From the NCBI GenBank assembly GCA_025451235.1, contig JANWKT010000020.1, positions 112,032 through 176,031 on the forward strand: DNA of 64,000 nt. Direction: 5' to 3'. Origin of the DNA: Flavobacteriales bacterium. Its GTDB lineage: Bacteria; Bacteroidota; Bacteroidia; CAIKAF01. The notes below the pieces were generated by a model that was not told where the DNA came from, ran no database searches, and worked only from the letters and a program-made list of their open reading frames with translations. A program made the position numbers and the translations under genes. This document shows, in pieces, positions 54,932 to 64,000 of the stretch (position 1 is the stretch's first letter; the number at the start of each line of letters is the position of its first letter).

Positions 54932-56149
54932 ATGAGGATTCCACTTTTTAAAATTTATATTTTCCTGTTGTTGCTGAGTTGTAAGCCACCACAGTCGGTA
55001 ATGGCTCAAACTACCGAGAAGTATACCCATACCCATGATTCATCCACCGTGAATGGGGCGGAAAGGCTCAATAACTATCTTCCCGAAATACGTGGAAGAA
55101 AGGTGGCCATTGTGGCCAACCATACCAGTATGGTAGGAAATACCCACCTGGTGGATACCCTGCTGGCTTTAAATATACAAATAGTAAAAGTGTTTGCTCC
55201 CGAACATGGGTTCAGAGGAATCGCCGATGCAGGTGAAAAAGTGAACACTGCCATTGATGAAAAAACACAATTGCCCATTATTTCGCTGTATGGAAAAAAT
55301 AAAAAACCAACTGCCGATCAGCTCAAAGATGTGGACGTGATCCTATTCGACATACAGGACGTAGGGGCCAGGTTCTATACCTATATTTCTACCATGACCT
55401 ATGTAATGGAAGCCGCAGCCGAAAATGGCCAACAGGTCATCATCCTCGACAGACCCAACCCGAATGGTCATTATGTGGATGGACCTGTATTACGTTCTGA
55501 GCTGAAAAGTTTTGTGGGTATGCATTCAGTTCCAATTGTGCATGGAATGACTGTGGGTGAATATGCTCAAATGGTAAATGGAGAAAAATGGCTAGCGAAT
55601 GGAATTCAGTGTAAGTTAAAGGTCATCCCGGTAGAAAAATATGACCATCTTACTTTGTATGAGGTACCCATTCCCCCTTCTCCCAATTTAAAAACCATGT
55701 CGGCTATTTATTTCTATCCGACTACCTGCTTGTTTGAAGGGACCATTTTGAGTGTTGGCAGAGGAACGGATGACCCATTTACGATGGCAGGACATCCTGA
55801 ATATAGGACCTATAGTTATCATTTTACTCCGGTAAGTATGCCTGGGGCTAAAGAACCTAAATTTAAAAACGAAATTTGTTACGGGATCAATTTCAGCAAT
55901 GAAAGAATAGGTGATAATGAAATAATCAGCCAGCTAAAAATTGAATGGATCACCGAAATGTATAACTCCTTCGAAAACAAAGATGTTTTTTTTACTGATT
56001 TCTTTCACCAATTAGCAGGTAATTCAAGTATAAAAACGGAGATTATCAACGGAACCGATGCATCAAAGATCAAGGCATCCTGGAAAAAGGAGGTAGATGA
56101 ATTCAAAAAGATCCGGAAAAAATATTTACTCTACAAGGACTTTGAATAA
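54932..56149 (+). CDS. DUF1343 lipoprotein, exo-beta-N-acetylmuramidase (NamZ) family
   Basis: A 405-residue protein with a lipoprotein signal (LLLLSCKPP). The DUF1343 region (about 40-395) has VFAPEHGFRG, LFDIQDVGARFYTYISTM, IILDRPNPNG and VGRGTDDPF, all hallmarks of the family; NamZ cleaves terminal MurNAc from peptidoglycan fragments and helps recycle them. The lipobox suggests it sits on the periplasmic or outer leaflet. The gene ends 6 bases from the convergent PKD-protein gene. Confidence 0.92.
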   Translation: MRIPLFKIYIFLLLLSCKPPQSVMAQTTEKYTHTHDSSTVNGAERLNNYLPEIRGRKVAIVANHTSMVGNTHLVDTLLALNIQIVKVFAPEHGFRGIADAGEKVNTAIDEKTQLPIISLYGKNKKPTADQLKDVDVILFDIQDVGARFYTYISTMTYVMEAAAENGQQVIILDRPNPNGHYVDGPVLRSELKSFVGMHSVPIVHGMTVGEYAQMVNGEKWLANGIQCKLKVIPVEKYDHLTLYEVPIPPSPNLKTMSAIYFYPTTCLFEGTILSVGRGTDDPFTMAGHPEYRTYSYHFTPVSMPGAKEPKFKNEICYGINFSNERIGDNEIISQLKIEWITEMYNSFENKDVFFTDFFHQLAGNSSIKTEIINGTDASKIKASWKKEVDEFKKIRKKYLLYKDFE

Positions 56150-56155
56150 GCGTAC

Positions 56156-57991
56156 TTAGTCAAAGATCGTGAGAAATCCCTGTTGGAGAATATTAAAGTT
56201 ACCCTTTAATATATAATAATAAGTTCCGGCAGTAAGATCGTTCCCACTCTTTGTTTTGCCCCTAAAACAATCGCTGCAATATACATCAGGATTTAAAGGG
56301 TCATTGATGGTTTCGAATACCAAAGTTCCCCATCGGTCGTAAATGGAATAGGTATAAGCAATACATAAATTAAAGCCAGGCTTGAGGACCTCAAAATCTA
56401 TTTTATTATTATTAACAGAGGAGGAATGAATCAGAAGGTTGGGCATATTGATTGAAATAGTATCCTCTACCACCACGGGTATACTTATCGTATCAATACA
56501 TCCGATCGCGGTGGTTACGATCATTTGTACGTTATACGTTCCAGGACTTTGGTATAAATAATTGAAGATCGAAGTGTCAACATTATTAAATTGGGTTCCA
56601 TCACCCATATCCCAATCAAGTACCCATAATGAATCGCCAACACCGGCGATCGGATCAAAAGTAAACCTGCTGATACAAATTGGATATACCCCGAATAAAG
56701 GACTCACTCCATTATTTACCACAAATGGGAAATTAAATGTATCAGCACATCCAAAGCTGGTGGTAAGGATAAGGTTGATCAGTGGAGTACCGCTGGTAGC
56801 AAAAATAACTGAAACTATCGAATCTGTAGAAGTAGCCGGGGAGCCGGAAGGGAAGGTCCAGTTATAACTTAACGGGCCATCACCGATGGTAAATGGATCA
56901 AAAGTTACGGCGGCGCCGGTACAGGCAAATGAATTGGACAAATTTACCAAAGGCAATCCGTGTACCGTTACATTGGTATCGATGGTAGCTGTGCATCCTT
57001 CATCCGATGTGATCAAAAGATTAATATTATAGGTACCGTTGTTGGTATAAGTAAATACAGGTGATGCAAGATTGCTCGTATCATTCAATGCGGTCGTTCC
57101 AAAATCCCAGAGATAACTGGTAATTGTATCGGTGGCGTTAGTGATCGAATAAGTTCCGGATTGGTTCTCACAAGTTGCAGGCAATACAAAATCAGCCTGA
57201 GGATTCGGATGTATGATCACATTGGTATAGAATGTATCCACATTTGCACTATCGGTGATAATGCAGGTGTATTGTCCGGCATGAGCCGTAGTTACATTTG
57301 GAATGATAGGATCTTCGAGTACAGAAGTAAAACCAAGTGGTCCGCTCCAATTAAAGGTGGCTGTTCCAGGATGGTCGGCATATAGTTCCAGGGTATCACC
57401 TGTACATAAAGGGCCGTTGTTGCCAATATTTAAAAGGGTATTCCCACCAATTAAAAGTATTCCTACCGGATCAGGATTCACCGCATTATCACTTGTAAGG
57501 GTGAAAATAGCTCCCACCACCGTAACACCTGCCGGAATGGTATAACTACTAAAGTCAAGCAAGGCTATTCGCCGATCGTAATTGAAACCAGGATACAGCG
57601 TTGCCGAACAATCGTACATATCCCAAACCACATAATCCAAAATGGTCGACATCACCGCTGATTGCGGAGCAGTGGTAGTTGCATTTGATAGTACCAATTG
57701 AACATCCCAACTTTCCTGGGTATGATAACTTACACAAAGCATTTCGGGTCCGGGGGCATCCGTATATCCCAAACCATCGGCCCAGGTTCCTGAAAAAGAA
57801 GTGAACATCGGAATCTCAACCCCTCCGTTGGACGAAAAATTGGTATCACCTAATACCGCTAGTGTAGTTGGAACGCAGGATCCAGTAATATTACTTAGAT
57901 GAGTGATGCCTTGATAAGGTCCACAATTTTGGGCAGTGGCCCATTGAATTCCCAATAGAAAAATAACAAAGGTTCCTAGGTTTTTAAGCAT
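56156..57991 (-). CDS. Secreted PKD-domain protein with gliding-motility-type (T9SS type B) C-terminus
   Basis: A 611-residue protein from the ATG at 57991, giving a signal peptide (to ATAQ). Several PKD-like beta sandwiches follow, seen as SYLWDFG, YNWTFPSGSP and LDWDMGDGTQF. The last 85 residues are the gliding-motility-associated type B sorting domain: CIAYTYSIYDRWGTLVFETI, then LTAGTYYYILKGNF. Such proteins are exported by the T9SS and often act as large surface adhesins. Its stop is 6 bases from the NamZ gene end. Confidence 0.9.
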   Translation of the reverse strand: MLKNLGTFVIFLLGIQWATAQNCGPYQGITHLSNITGSCVPTTLAVLGDTNFSSNGGVEIPMFTSFSGTWADGLGYTDAPGPEMLCVSYHTQESWDVQLVLSNATTTAPQSAVMSTILDYVVWDMYDCSATLYPGFNYDRRIALLDFSSYTIPAGVTVVGAIFTLTSDNAVNPDPVGILLIGGNTLLNIGNNGPLCTGDTLELYADHPGTATFNWSGPLGFTSVLEDPIIPNVTTAHAGQYTCIITDSANVDTFYTNVIIHPNPQADFVLPATCENQSGTYSITNATDTITSYLWDFGTTALNDTSNLASPVFTYTNNGTYNINLLITSDEGCTATIDTNVTVHGLPLVNLSNSFACTGAAVTFDPFTIGDGPLSYNWTFPSGSPATSTDSIVSVIFATSGTPLINLILTTSFGCADTFNFPFVVNNGVSPLFGVYPICISRFTFDPIAGVGDSLWVLDWDMGDGTQFNNVDTSIFNYLYQSPGTYNVQMIVTTAIGCIDTISIPVVVEDTISINMPNLLIHSSSVNNNKIDFEVLKPGFNLCIAYTYSIYDRWGTLVFETINDPLNPDVYCSDCFRGKTKSGNDLTAGTYYYILKGNFNILQQGFLTIFD

Positions 57992-58134
57992 GGCTGATAA
58001 CTTGAAGAAATAAATATAGCAGTTTTCTTCGAGATTTTCATTAAAATAAACTATAAAACGCCAAAAGCCAAAGGCCATTCCTCACCTCCATTGATTAAAT
58101 GAAGCTACGAAATGACCTTAAAACTTGATGATGA

Positions 58135-59559
58135 TCAATTCACCACAAATTTTGAGTAGTAACTTTTGTCACCCGCGATCAGTTCAAGATGGTATAATCC
58201 GGGAGCAAGTTTTTCCACCTCATCCACCTGGTAAATAAGATTGCTTTCTGCAAACATTGTTTTTACAAAATAGATCTTGCCGGTAACATCTATTATTTTT
58301 ATGATCACATATTCGTTGTTTAATCCTGTAACCGACACAGTAAAATTGCCATTACTTGGATTGGGAAACAGCGTAAGTGTCACCTCCGTGTCATTTCCGA
58401 TGTAAATGGTCTGCACCTGAGAATATTTTTGTTGAGCATCGAAATCAGTCTGCATTAATCTATAGTATGACAGTCCACTATAAGGATCAGGATCTATGGT
58501 ATGATACAATAACTGAACGTTGCTGTTGCCGGCTCCATCCGTCTCACCTATTTTTTCAAAATGAATTCCATCTATAGATCTTTCAACGGTAAAAAAATCA
58601 TTGTTGATCTCAGAAGTGGTAACCCAATCCAGGTCCACCTGTCTTTTTGAATTTAAAGAAGCAGTAAATGATAATAGTTCTACCGGAAGTGCCATACCAT
58701 TTCCAGCCAAGGTCCATGGTGAAAATGTGGATAGACTATCCACCTGAACTGAGCTGGTCGTACTGGTTTGCACACAAGGAGGAAGCTCCCATCCCTGGGT
58801 AGGTGTATTCCACCTATACGCAAACAGGTTAGCGATCCCACCCACTTCTGTGGATGTGGCTGTATAAGTAACATTCGCAATGCCTGAAGGACCATCCTTA
58901 TCAATCTGCCAAAACCGGTCAACCGTATTGGCACTGTTATCAGCACCCAACGCATTGTTTACATGTGTTACCACATCCGGATAGGAAGGATACGGTAAAT
59001 TATTAGCCCCAGTATGATAAGTGGCAATGGTTACATTCCCCATATCTCCGCTTACCAGATCCATCACGAAAGGAATATATTCACCAGTAATGGCAGCAAA
59101 AGGGTATGTATGGATCCCGGTATTGTTTCCTATACTCCAAATGATCCTTCCTGAATTATCGGGTTGTTCGCTGATCACAGTTCCGCTCAGCCTGGTTATA
59201 CCATTTATATTACCATTCAGCACACTTAATGATTGATTATTTAAAGTAAGCGATCCGTTTACCAGGTGGATATTATTTTTAACCGTAATAGCCTGTTGCA
59301 ATGAAACTCCGTTTGCATTATCCATCTTACAATTATTAAAATGGGGCACACTGGTTCCTGAAATGATTTGTGTATTGGTTCCTTGAAAATTAACCACAAC
59401 TGAAGTATCAGAAAAACTACCGTTATTCCTGAAATCCCCATATAAGGTAACCTCTGCACCTGCGTGAAAGGTTAAGTTGCCGAAGTTGGTCATTTGATGT
59501 TGTGCAAATAAGCACAATGGCAAACCCATTCCTAATAAAATCATCAATCTCTTTTTCAT
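58135..59559 (-). CDS. T9SS-exported surface protein, beta-rich
   Basis: A 474-residue protein with a signal peptide (to about 19). After a beta-solenoid-like N-terminal half (LTFHAGAEVTLYGDFRNNG) comes a module of about 95 residues (PVELLSFTASLNSKRQVDLD, then FFTVERSIDG and LSYYRLMQTDFD) that also occurs in the gene at 61437. The last 75 residues are a type A T9SS tail (LFPNPSNGNFTVSV, then LAPGLYHLELIAGDKSYYSK). A surface location is expected; no enzymatic motif seen. Confidence 0.88.
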   Translation of the reverse strand: MKKRLMILLGMGLPLCLFAQHQMTNFGNLTFHAGAEVTLYGDFRNNGSFSDTSVVVNFQGTNTQIISGTSVPHFNNCKMDNANGVSLQQAITVKNNIHLVNGSLTLNNQSLSVLNGNINGITRLSGTVISEQPDNSGRIIWSIGNNTGIHTYPFAAITGEYIPFVMDLVSGDMGNVTIATYHTGANNLPYPSYPDVVTHVNNALGADNSANTVDRFWQIDKDGPSGIANVTYTATSTEVGGIANLFAYRWNTPTQGWELPPCVQTSTTSSVQVDSLSTFSPWTLAGNGMALPVELLSFTASLNSKRQVDLDWVTTSEINNDFFTVERSIDGIHFEKIGETDGAGNSNVQLLYHTIDPDPYSGLSYYRLMQTDFDAQQKYSQVQTIYIGNDTEVTLTLFPNPSNGNFTVSVTGLNNEYVIIKIIDVTGKIYFVKTMFAESNLIYQVDEVEKLAPGLYHLELIAGDKSYYSKFVVN

Positions 59560-59598
59560 ATTTTGAGTTTTTTGAATGTAGCATTCGTCGAGATCGCT

Positions 59599-61029
59599 TT
59601 ATTTTATTGACATATTAAGTGTAAGAACCGTCATACTGGTATTGTCGGTATTATTTTCCACCCATACTTCTAAATAATCATTGGTGGTCAATTCAGCGAC
59701 ACAGGAAAGGGCCATCGCTCCTTGATCAGTTCCGGTAGCTAATTTTCTCGATTGCTTAGATTCAGGAAGAATAACTCCATTTTTAGCTATATACAATGAG
59801 AAAATTTTATTATTTGCCGATGCAGTTAAACTTAATGAGCATATCACCAGAAATCTTTTTGTCTTAGTTCCGGTATAGGTTAACCTATTATTAGCAGGCA
59901 ATGCAACCCTAAATAAATCAGAAGAGGTAGTTGTACCAAGTACTTTGGTAGGTGTATTGATGGCGGAAAAGCTGGTAACTGCGGGAGTAGAAATATAGAA
60001 ATTACCGGCCGCTACATCGTCTTTCTCAGTCCGCAAATCCGAGGATTCCACCTCCCACTCGCTTGAAAAATTGCCTACAACATAGGTACCATTCCCGGTA
60101 AAAAAAGCTGCTTTTAATTCACCACCATTTATTGAAGTAATTCCTGTTATATCCAAAGCTTTAGCAGAAAAAACTGACAATACATCGTTTTCGCCACCTG
60201 AAATCAATACGTCCCCGAAGGTTCCTGTTAAGGTTTGATAAGTATTGTGGTTATCCTGGATCCAAAATGTATTCATTTCAACCAGGTGGCCAAGGTCCTG
60301 AAAAGTAATTCCATTGGTATTGTTCGAGAAGGCTACGCTTTGAAGAACAACAAATCCACCGAACCCCTTTACCAATCCTACATTGTCACAGTTTAAGACA
60401 TATACTAGTTGTAATAAAAAACTTTTTGAAGGATCACCCCCTGCATCCAGGTTAAATAGTTTAGCTCCTGGTGTCGCTGCTACGAGAGTAAGATTCAATA
60501 TATTTCCTCCATTTGAACCAGTAAACAACTCTCCAGTAGCCGGGGTATAAATGAGTCGGTCGTTAGCTCGATCTCTACCCATGAGGGTACAATTGTTCAA
60601 ATTAATTTTACTCGTAAGCATAATAGTCCCATTTATTTCATAAAGCGTACCTGCCACTAATGTAATAACACCAGCTACCGGTGCTGGAAAATCAGCTGCC
60701 GATTTTACCAATACATAATTGTTTCTGGAATTTGCTGAAGTAAGCATTCGTAACCACGTGGTTCCGCTCCAATAGTAAAAACCATCTGTTAAAGATCCGC
60801 CTGAACTAAAGACCAACATACCCACTGGAACAGGAGCTGTTAATGGAGCTACAGAAGTAGCATTGTTCAATACCACTCTAGGTCCCAAAAAGCCTTTATC
60901 AGTGCTTTCTAATTCAATCAATGAATTAGGGTCAATGGTGTTCGGATTATTTCCGATTTTAACTTGTGCATGTATTCCAACCACTATTATTATGGCAAGA
61001 AAAGCTAATAGTATATTTTTTGTTTTCAT
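59599..61029 (-). CDS. Secreted beta-helix-like protein with C1q/TNF-like C-terminal domain
   Basis: A 476-residue protein with a signal peptide (to HAQVK). The N-terminus (DPNSLIELESTDKGFLGPRV) is of the kind common in Bacteroidota surface and tail-fibre-like proteins. The middle (about 110-340) has beta-helix-like turns (GTLYEINGTIMLTSKINLNN), and the last 120 residues (LPANNRLTYTGTKTKRFLVI to NMSIK) look like a C1q/TNF-like jelly roll, which often trimerises and binds ligands. No T9SS tail is visible, so its export route is not clear. It lies between two genes sharing another module. Confidence 0.8.
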   Translation of the reverse strand: MKTKNILLAFLAIIIVVGIHAQVKIGNNPNTIDPNSLIELESTDKGFLGPRVVLNNATSVAPLTAPVPVGMLVFSSGGSLTDGFYYWSGTTWLRMLTSANSRNNYVLVKSAADFPAPVAGVITLVAGTLYEINGTIMLTSKINLNNCTLMGRDRANDRLIYTPATGELFTGSNGGNILNLTLVAATPGAKLFNLDAGGDPSKSFLLQLVYVLNCDNVGLVKGFGGFVVLQSVAFSNNTNGITFQDLGHLVEMNTFWIQDNHNTYQTLTGTFGDVLISGGENDVLSVFSAKALDITGITSINGGELKAAFFTGNGTYVVGNFSSEWEVESSDLRTEKDDVAAGNFYISTPAVTSFSAINTPTKVLGTTTSSDLFRVALPANNRLTYTGTKTKRFLVICSLSLTASANNKIFSLYIAKNGVILPESKQSRKLATGTDQGAMALSCVAELTTNDYLEVWVENNTDNTSMTVLTLNMSIK

Positions 61030-61436
61030 TTTTTGTTTTATTAAAAGATTAGTTGATCGTTAAGAAATAGGATGGGATCATCCTTTTAAATTCTGATGCA
61101 AAACTCAACCAATCCGAAGTATAAAACAATACGCTCAACTACTGAAATGAAGGGCAGTTATACGTAGGATACTGAGTAAATATACTTAGTGGAACTTTCA
61201 AGTATAGAAAAAAACAAACATAACCTACTTGTTATAAATAAGTTATAAAGTTCAAAAAAACCAGAAAAAAGCTGATTGTGCTAAAAAAATCAATCTGTTT
61301 TTTTAGCAGTAAAATCTACTCACAGAATTTACTTGCACCTATACTACGTAGAAATACGTATCGAATTACGTAAACATCCAACACATAAGTGTTTTTTTTA
61401 AGGCCGACTTTTGTTCTAACATTAAATGAAAAAGTT
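61030..61436. other. Non-coding stretch with repeated TACGTA and an A/T hairpin
   Basis: No coding frame. TGCTAAAAAAA (61279-61289) and TTTTTTTAGCA (61298-61308) form an 11-bp hairpin. TACGTA occurs at 61161, 61345, 61355 and 61367; the last three are 10 and 12 bases apart, about one helix turn each, and lie 65-92 bases upstream of the ATG at 61437. The divergent genes at 61029 and 61437 may share this control region. Confidence 0.6.
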
Positions 61437-62576
61437 ATGTTGTTCAAAAAGATTTTGTCTTGGATTGTGTTTTTTTTACTGCTTGCATTTTGTTCTCTTA
61501 CAATGAATGCACAATGTAGTACCACCGGCGCCCTGAATGGGGGCGCTTTTTCCAGCAATCCAACAGTTGGTACAACAAGCTGGACAAGCCCCTCGAATAC
61601 CGTTACATCCAACGGTGTCGCGTCCATGTCTGGCACAACAGTACCAGCCGGTGCTACGATAACTACCAACTATTTATATGTGCAAAATTTTGGGTTTAAT
61701 GTTCCAGCAAATGCAAGTATCTGTGGAATCGCCGTTAAGATCGAACATAAACAACAAGGCGATATTGGGGCCAGTACGTCGGTGAAGGATCATTCCATTT
61801 ATCTCACCACCAGTTCTGGACTTACCGGAACCAATCATGCATATACATGGGAATGGACCGGTTTTTATTCAAATATTGTACATGGCAGCAGTTCGGATAA
61901 CTGGGGAACCACTTTAACAGCAGCTGACATCAATTCTCCCAATTTTGGAGTAGCTATTTCGGCCGATCTTCAATCTAGCACTTCCACTCTTTCCATGTCA
62001 GCAGATATTGATCATGTAAGCATGACCCTATTTTTTACCATCCCGCTTCCGGTTGAATTGCTCGACTTCCATACAGCAGTTGCAAATAACAGGGAAGTAT
62101 CCATTTTCTGGAGCACTGCTACAGAAAATAACAACGATTATTTCTCCATTGAACGCTCAACGGATGCTATTCATTGGGAAGAAATAGAAAAAGTTCAAGG
62201 CGCAGGTAATAGCAATAACCTCATCAATTACTCAACTTCGGATAAAGATCCATATATGGGTCAATCCTATTATAGACTCAAACAAACCGATGCCAATGGA
62301 GATTTTTACTATTCCGATGTATCTACAGTAAATATTACACAATCTGGCGGGATCACGATCAACTATGAATCTGGAAATATCCAGGTAAATACAAAAGAAG
62401 GGGATGCCTTGTCAGTGAATGTATACGATTATTCGGGAATACAAGTAAAAAACACCTCCTGGGAGTCTGCTTCAGAAAATACTTCCATTCAGGTGGATGA
62501 TCTGCGATCTGGTATGTACATCGTTGTTGCCGAGTCAGCAGGGCAAAAAGAAATCAGAAAGTTTTTCCTTCCATAA
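61437..62576 (+). CDS. T9SS-exported surface protein sharing a module with the 58135 gene
   Basis: A 379-residue protein from the ATG at 61437 (a longer frame from 61389 adds a poor signal). Signal peptide MLFKKILSWIVFFLLLAFCS. The N-terminal 170 residues are beta-rich (SICGIAVKIEHKQQGDIGA). The module PVELLDFHTAVANNREVSIF, FSIERSTDAIHWEE and QSYYRLKQTDANGDF is closely similar to that in the 58135 gene. The tail (INYESGNIQVNTKEGDALSV, then LRSGMYIVVAES) is a type A-like sorting domain without the usual YPNP. One base off the -7 consensus lies at 61406-61413. Confidence 0.88.
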   Translation: MLFKKILSWIVFFLLLAFCSLTMNAQCSTTGALNGGAFSSNPTVGTTSWTSPSNTVTSNGVASMSGTTVPAGATITTNYLYVQNFGFNVPANASICGIAVKIEHKQQGDIGASTSVKDHSIYLTTSSGLTGTNHAYTWEWTGFYSNIVHGSSSDNWGTTLTAADINSPNFGVAISADLQSSTSTLSMSADIDHVSMTLFFTIPLPVELLDFHTAVANNREVSIFWSTATENNNDYFSIERSTDAIHWEEIEKVQGAGNSNNLINYSTSDKDPYMGQSYYRLKQTDANGDFYYSDVSTVNITQSGGITINYESGNIQVNTKEGDALSVNVYDYSGIQVKNTSWESASENTSIQVDDLRSGMYIVVAESAGQKEIRKFFLP

Positions 62577-62581
62577 ATAAA

Positions 62582-62617
62582 AAAAGGTGGCTCCTTGCGG
62601 AGTCACCTTCATTTTTT
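62582..62617. terminator. Bidirectional intrinsic terminator
   Basis: AAGGTGGCTCC (62584-62594) pairs with GGAGTCACCTT (62599-62609), loop TTGC, with A and T runs outside, between the convergent surface-protein and glutamine synthetase genes. Confidence 0.85.
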
Positions 62618-62629
62618 ATAGAAATTGAT

Positions 62630-64000
62630 CTATTTTAAAAATAACAATTCCCTGTACTTCGGCAAAGGCCAGTCTTCATCATCCACCAACACTTCCAGTT
62701 TATCTACATGGTATCGGATGTCTTCAAAATACGGACGTACTTTTGTACAATAAGCCGTGGCTCTTTTATCAATATCCTCAATTTCATTGGCTTTTTTCCG
62801 TTCTTCTGTCATGGCATCCACCTTGTTCACAATGGCCTCAATATGTTCACTAATCTCTTTGATCAATCCTACCACATAAGCCGATGAAACATTGGCTTCT
62901 TTTAAACCCCTCATATTGGTCATCAACTCATTTTGGTATTTAATAGCGGTAGGCACTACATGGTTCAATGCCAGGTCACCTGCTACCCTTCCTTCTATCT
63001 GCACTTTCATTACATATTCATCAAACAATAAATTGGTACGGGCATCCAGCTCTACTTCCGAGAAAACACTATGTGCTGCAAATAATTTGCCCACTTCCTT
63101 TTTGCGGTATACAGCCAATGCTTCCGGCGTAGTTTTGAAATTGCTCAACCCTCTTTTTTTTGCCTCCTGCACCCATTCTTCACTATAATTATCCCCTTCG
63201 AATAAAATGCTTTTACTTTGCTTGATATACTTACGCAGTATATTTACAATAGCCACTTCTTTTTTATCCTCTTTCTCCAATTCTTTATCCAGGTCTGTTT
63301 TAAATTGGACCAATACTTCCGTAACGGCTGTATTCAATACAGTCATAGGTACTGAGGAGATGGCAGTAGAACCTACGGCTCGGAACTCAAATTTATTTCC
63401 TGTAAATGCAAAAGGAGAGGTTCGGTTCCTGTCGGTATTGTCCAGGATAATTTCGGGAACCTTACTAATACCTAATTTCATATAAGCATTGTCGCCTTTA
63501 TCCACTTTTACATTTGAGTTTTTTTCCAACTCCTCGATCACCGAAGTAAGCTGTGCCCCAAGGAAAACAGACATGATTGCCGGTGGAGCTTCATGTCCAC
63601 CCAGGCGCAGGTCGTTACTGGCTGAAGCAATGCTGGCCCTTAACACATCTGCATAATCATGCACGGCTTTGATGGTACAAACCAAAAAGGTAAGGAACTG
63701 CAAATTATCTTTTGCTTTGCTGGTAGGTGCCAATAAATTTTTTCCTGTATTCGTGGCTAGGGCCCAGTTATTATGTTTACCGCTTCCGTTAATAGCTTTA
63801 AAAGGTTTTTCGTGCAATAGAACTCTGAGGTTATGTTTATCAGCCACACGTTCCATAATATCCATGAGCAATACATTATGGTCAACTGCTAAATTCACTT
63901 CTTCAAATTGCGGGGCCACCTCAAATTGACCTGGGGCTACTTCATTGTGACGTGTTCTTACAGGAATTCCCAATCTCAATGCTTCGGTTTCGAACTCCAG
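62630..64000 (-). CDS. glnN: Glutamine synthetase type III, partial (N-terminus beyond the window)
   Basis: The frame is open to the right edge, so the true N-terminal part lies outside; about 457 residues are visible. Recognisable GSIII motifs include RHNEVAPGQFEVAP near the edge, AINGSGKHNNWAL (the active-site loop), HEAPPAIMSVFLG and NRTSPFAFTGNKFEFRAVGS. Type III enzymes are larger than the common type I and are typical of Bacteroidota. It makes glutamine from glutamate, ammonia and ATP. It ends 54 bases after the convergent gene, with a shared terminator. Confidence 0.95.
   Translation of the reverse strand: MEFETEALRLGIPVRTRHNEVAPGQFEVAPQFEEVNLAVDHNVLLMDIMERVADKHNLRVLLHEKPFKAINGSGKHNNWALATNTGKNLLAPTSKAKDNLQFLTFLVCTIKAVHDYADVLRASIASASNDLRLGGHEAPPAIMSVFLGAQLTSVIEELEKNSNVKVDKGDNAYMKLGISKVPEIILDNTDRNRTSPFAFTGNKFEFRAVGSTAISSVPMTVLNTAVTEVLVQFKTDLDKELEKEDKKEVAIVNILRKYIKQSKSILFEGDNYSEEWVQEAKKRGLSNFKTTPEALAVYRKKEVGKLFAAHSVFSEVELDARTNLLFDEYVMKVQIEGRVAGDLALNHVVPTAIKYQNELMTNMRGLKEANVSSAYVVGLIKEISEHIEAIVNKVDAMTEERKKANEIEDIDKRATAYCTKVRPYFEDIRYHVDKLEVLVDDEDWPLPKYRELLFLK

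Noticed and set aside
61345-61372. CRISPR-like repeat
   Set aside because: The TACGTA hexamers are too short and too close to be CRISPR repeats; no spacers of 30-40 bases.

Overview
The window looks like chromosomal DNA of a member of the phylum Bacteroidota. It is AT-rich. Several proteins end in type IX secretion (T9SS) sorting domains: seven with a type A or type-A-like tail and one with a type B (gliding-motility-type) tail. It has Bacteroidota-type TonB and RDD/SpoIIM/DUF4129/MoxR/DUF58 genes, a type III glutamine synthetase, and promoters of the Bacteroidota type (TTG or TTTG, about 19-21 bases, then TAnnTTTG). No prophage, insertion sequence, CRISPR array or rRNA was seen. One tRNA, tRNA-Ala(GGC), is present.

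Layout. 0.1-2.6 kb: a sigma-54 activator without a DNA-binding domain, a palindrome cluster, and a TonB protein. 2.6-11.7 kb: two secreted proteins, then a tightly overlapping reverse-strand operon (SpoIIM family, membrane protein, DUF4129, DUF4350, MoxR ATPase, a small exported protein, DUF58) with a divergent RDD gene. This is a known MoxR-type membrane cluster of unclear biochemical role. 11.8-16.5 kb: twin secreted paralogues, obgE, a PAP2 phosphatase, a small membrane protein and a YitT-family protein. 16.5-25.8 kb: large T9SS cargo proteins mixed with housekeeping genes (FAH hydrolase, RmlD-like reductase, Tim44-like protein, DUF4197 lipoprotein, archaemetzincin-like lipoprotein). 25.9-28.0 kb: an ECF42-type sigma factor with its usual YCII/DGPF partner and a VOC protein. 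28.2-33.3 kb: fructosamine-kinase-like protein, tRNA-Ala, a hydrolase, a ZIP metal transporter with a DtxR/MntR-like operator, and a secreted trypsin-fold protease.

33.3-46.4 kb: cytochrome c maturation genes ccmF and ccmE, the latter with Cys in place of the heme-binding His. Nearby are a large FG-GAP/ASPIC protein and a five-heme cytochrome with a T9SS-like tail, then an M1 peptidase, rmuC and an OmpH-like chaperone. 46.7-56.1 kb: aldo/keto reductase, a sphingosine-phosphate-lyase-like PLP enzyme, a short beta-helix protein, an unusual His-rich membrane protein, GNAT, MFS transporter, LolC/E-type permease and NamZ (DUF1343). 56.2-64.0 kb: four surface or secreted proteins in a row, then glutamine synthetase III running off the right edge.

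The points most worth following up are the T9SS-tailed pentaheme cytochrome close to the CxxxY CcmE, the two nested inverted-repeat elements at 25.84 and 53.33 kb that share a layout, the terminator-like hairpin just before the ECF42 sigma start, the metal-box operator at the ZIP gene, and the His-rich membrane protein with an EF-hand-like loop. None of these could be tested against a database here.
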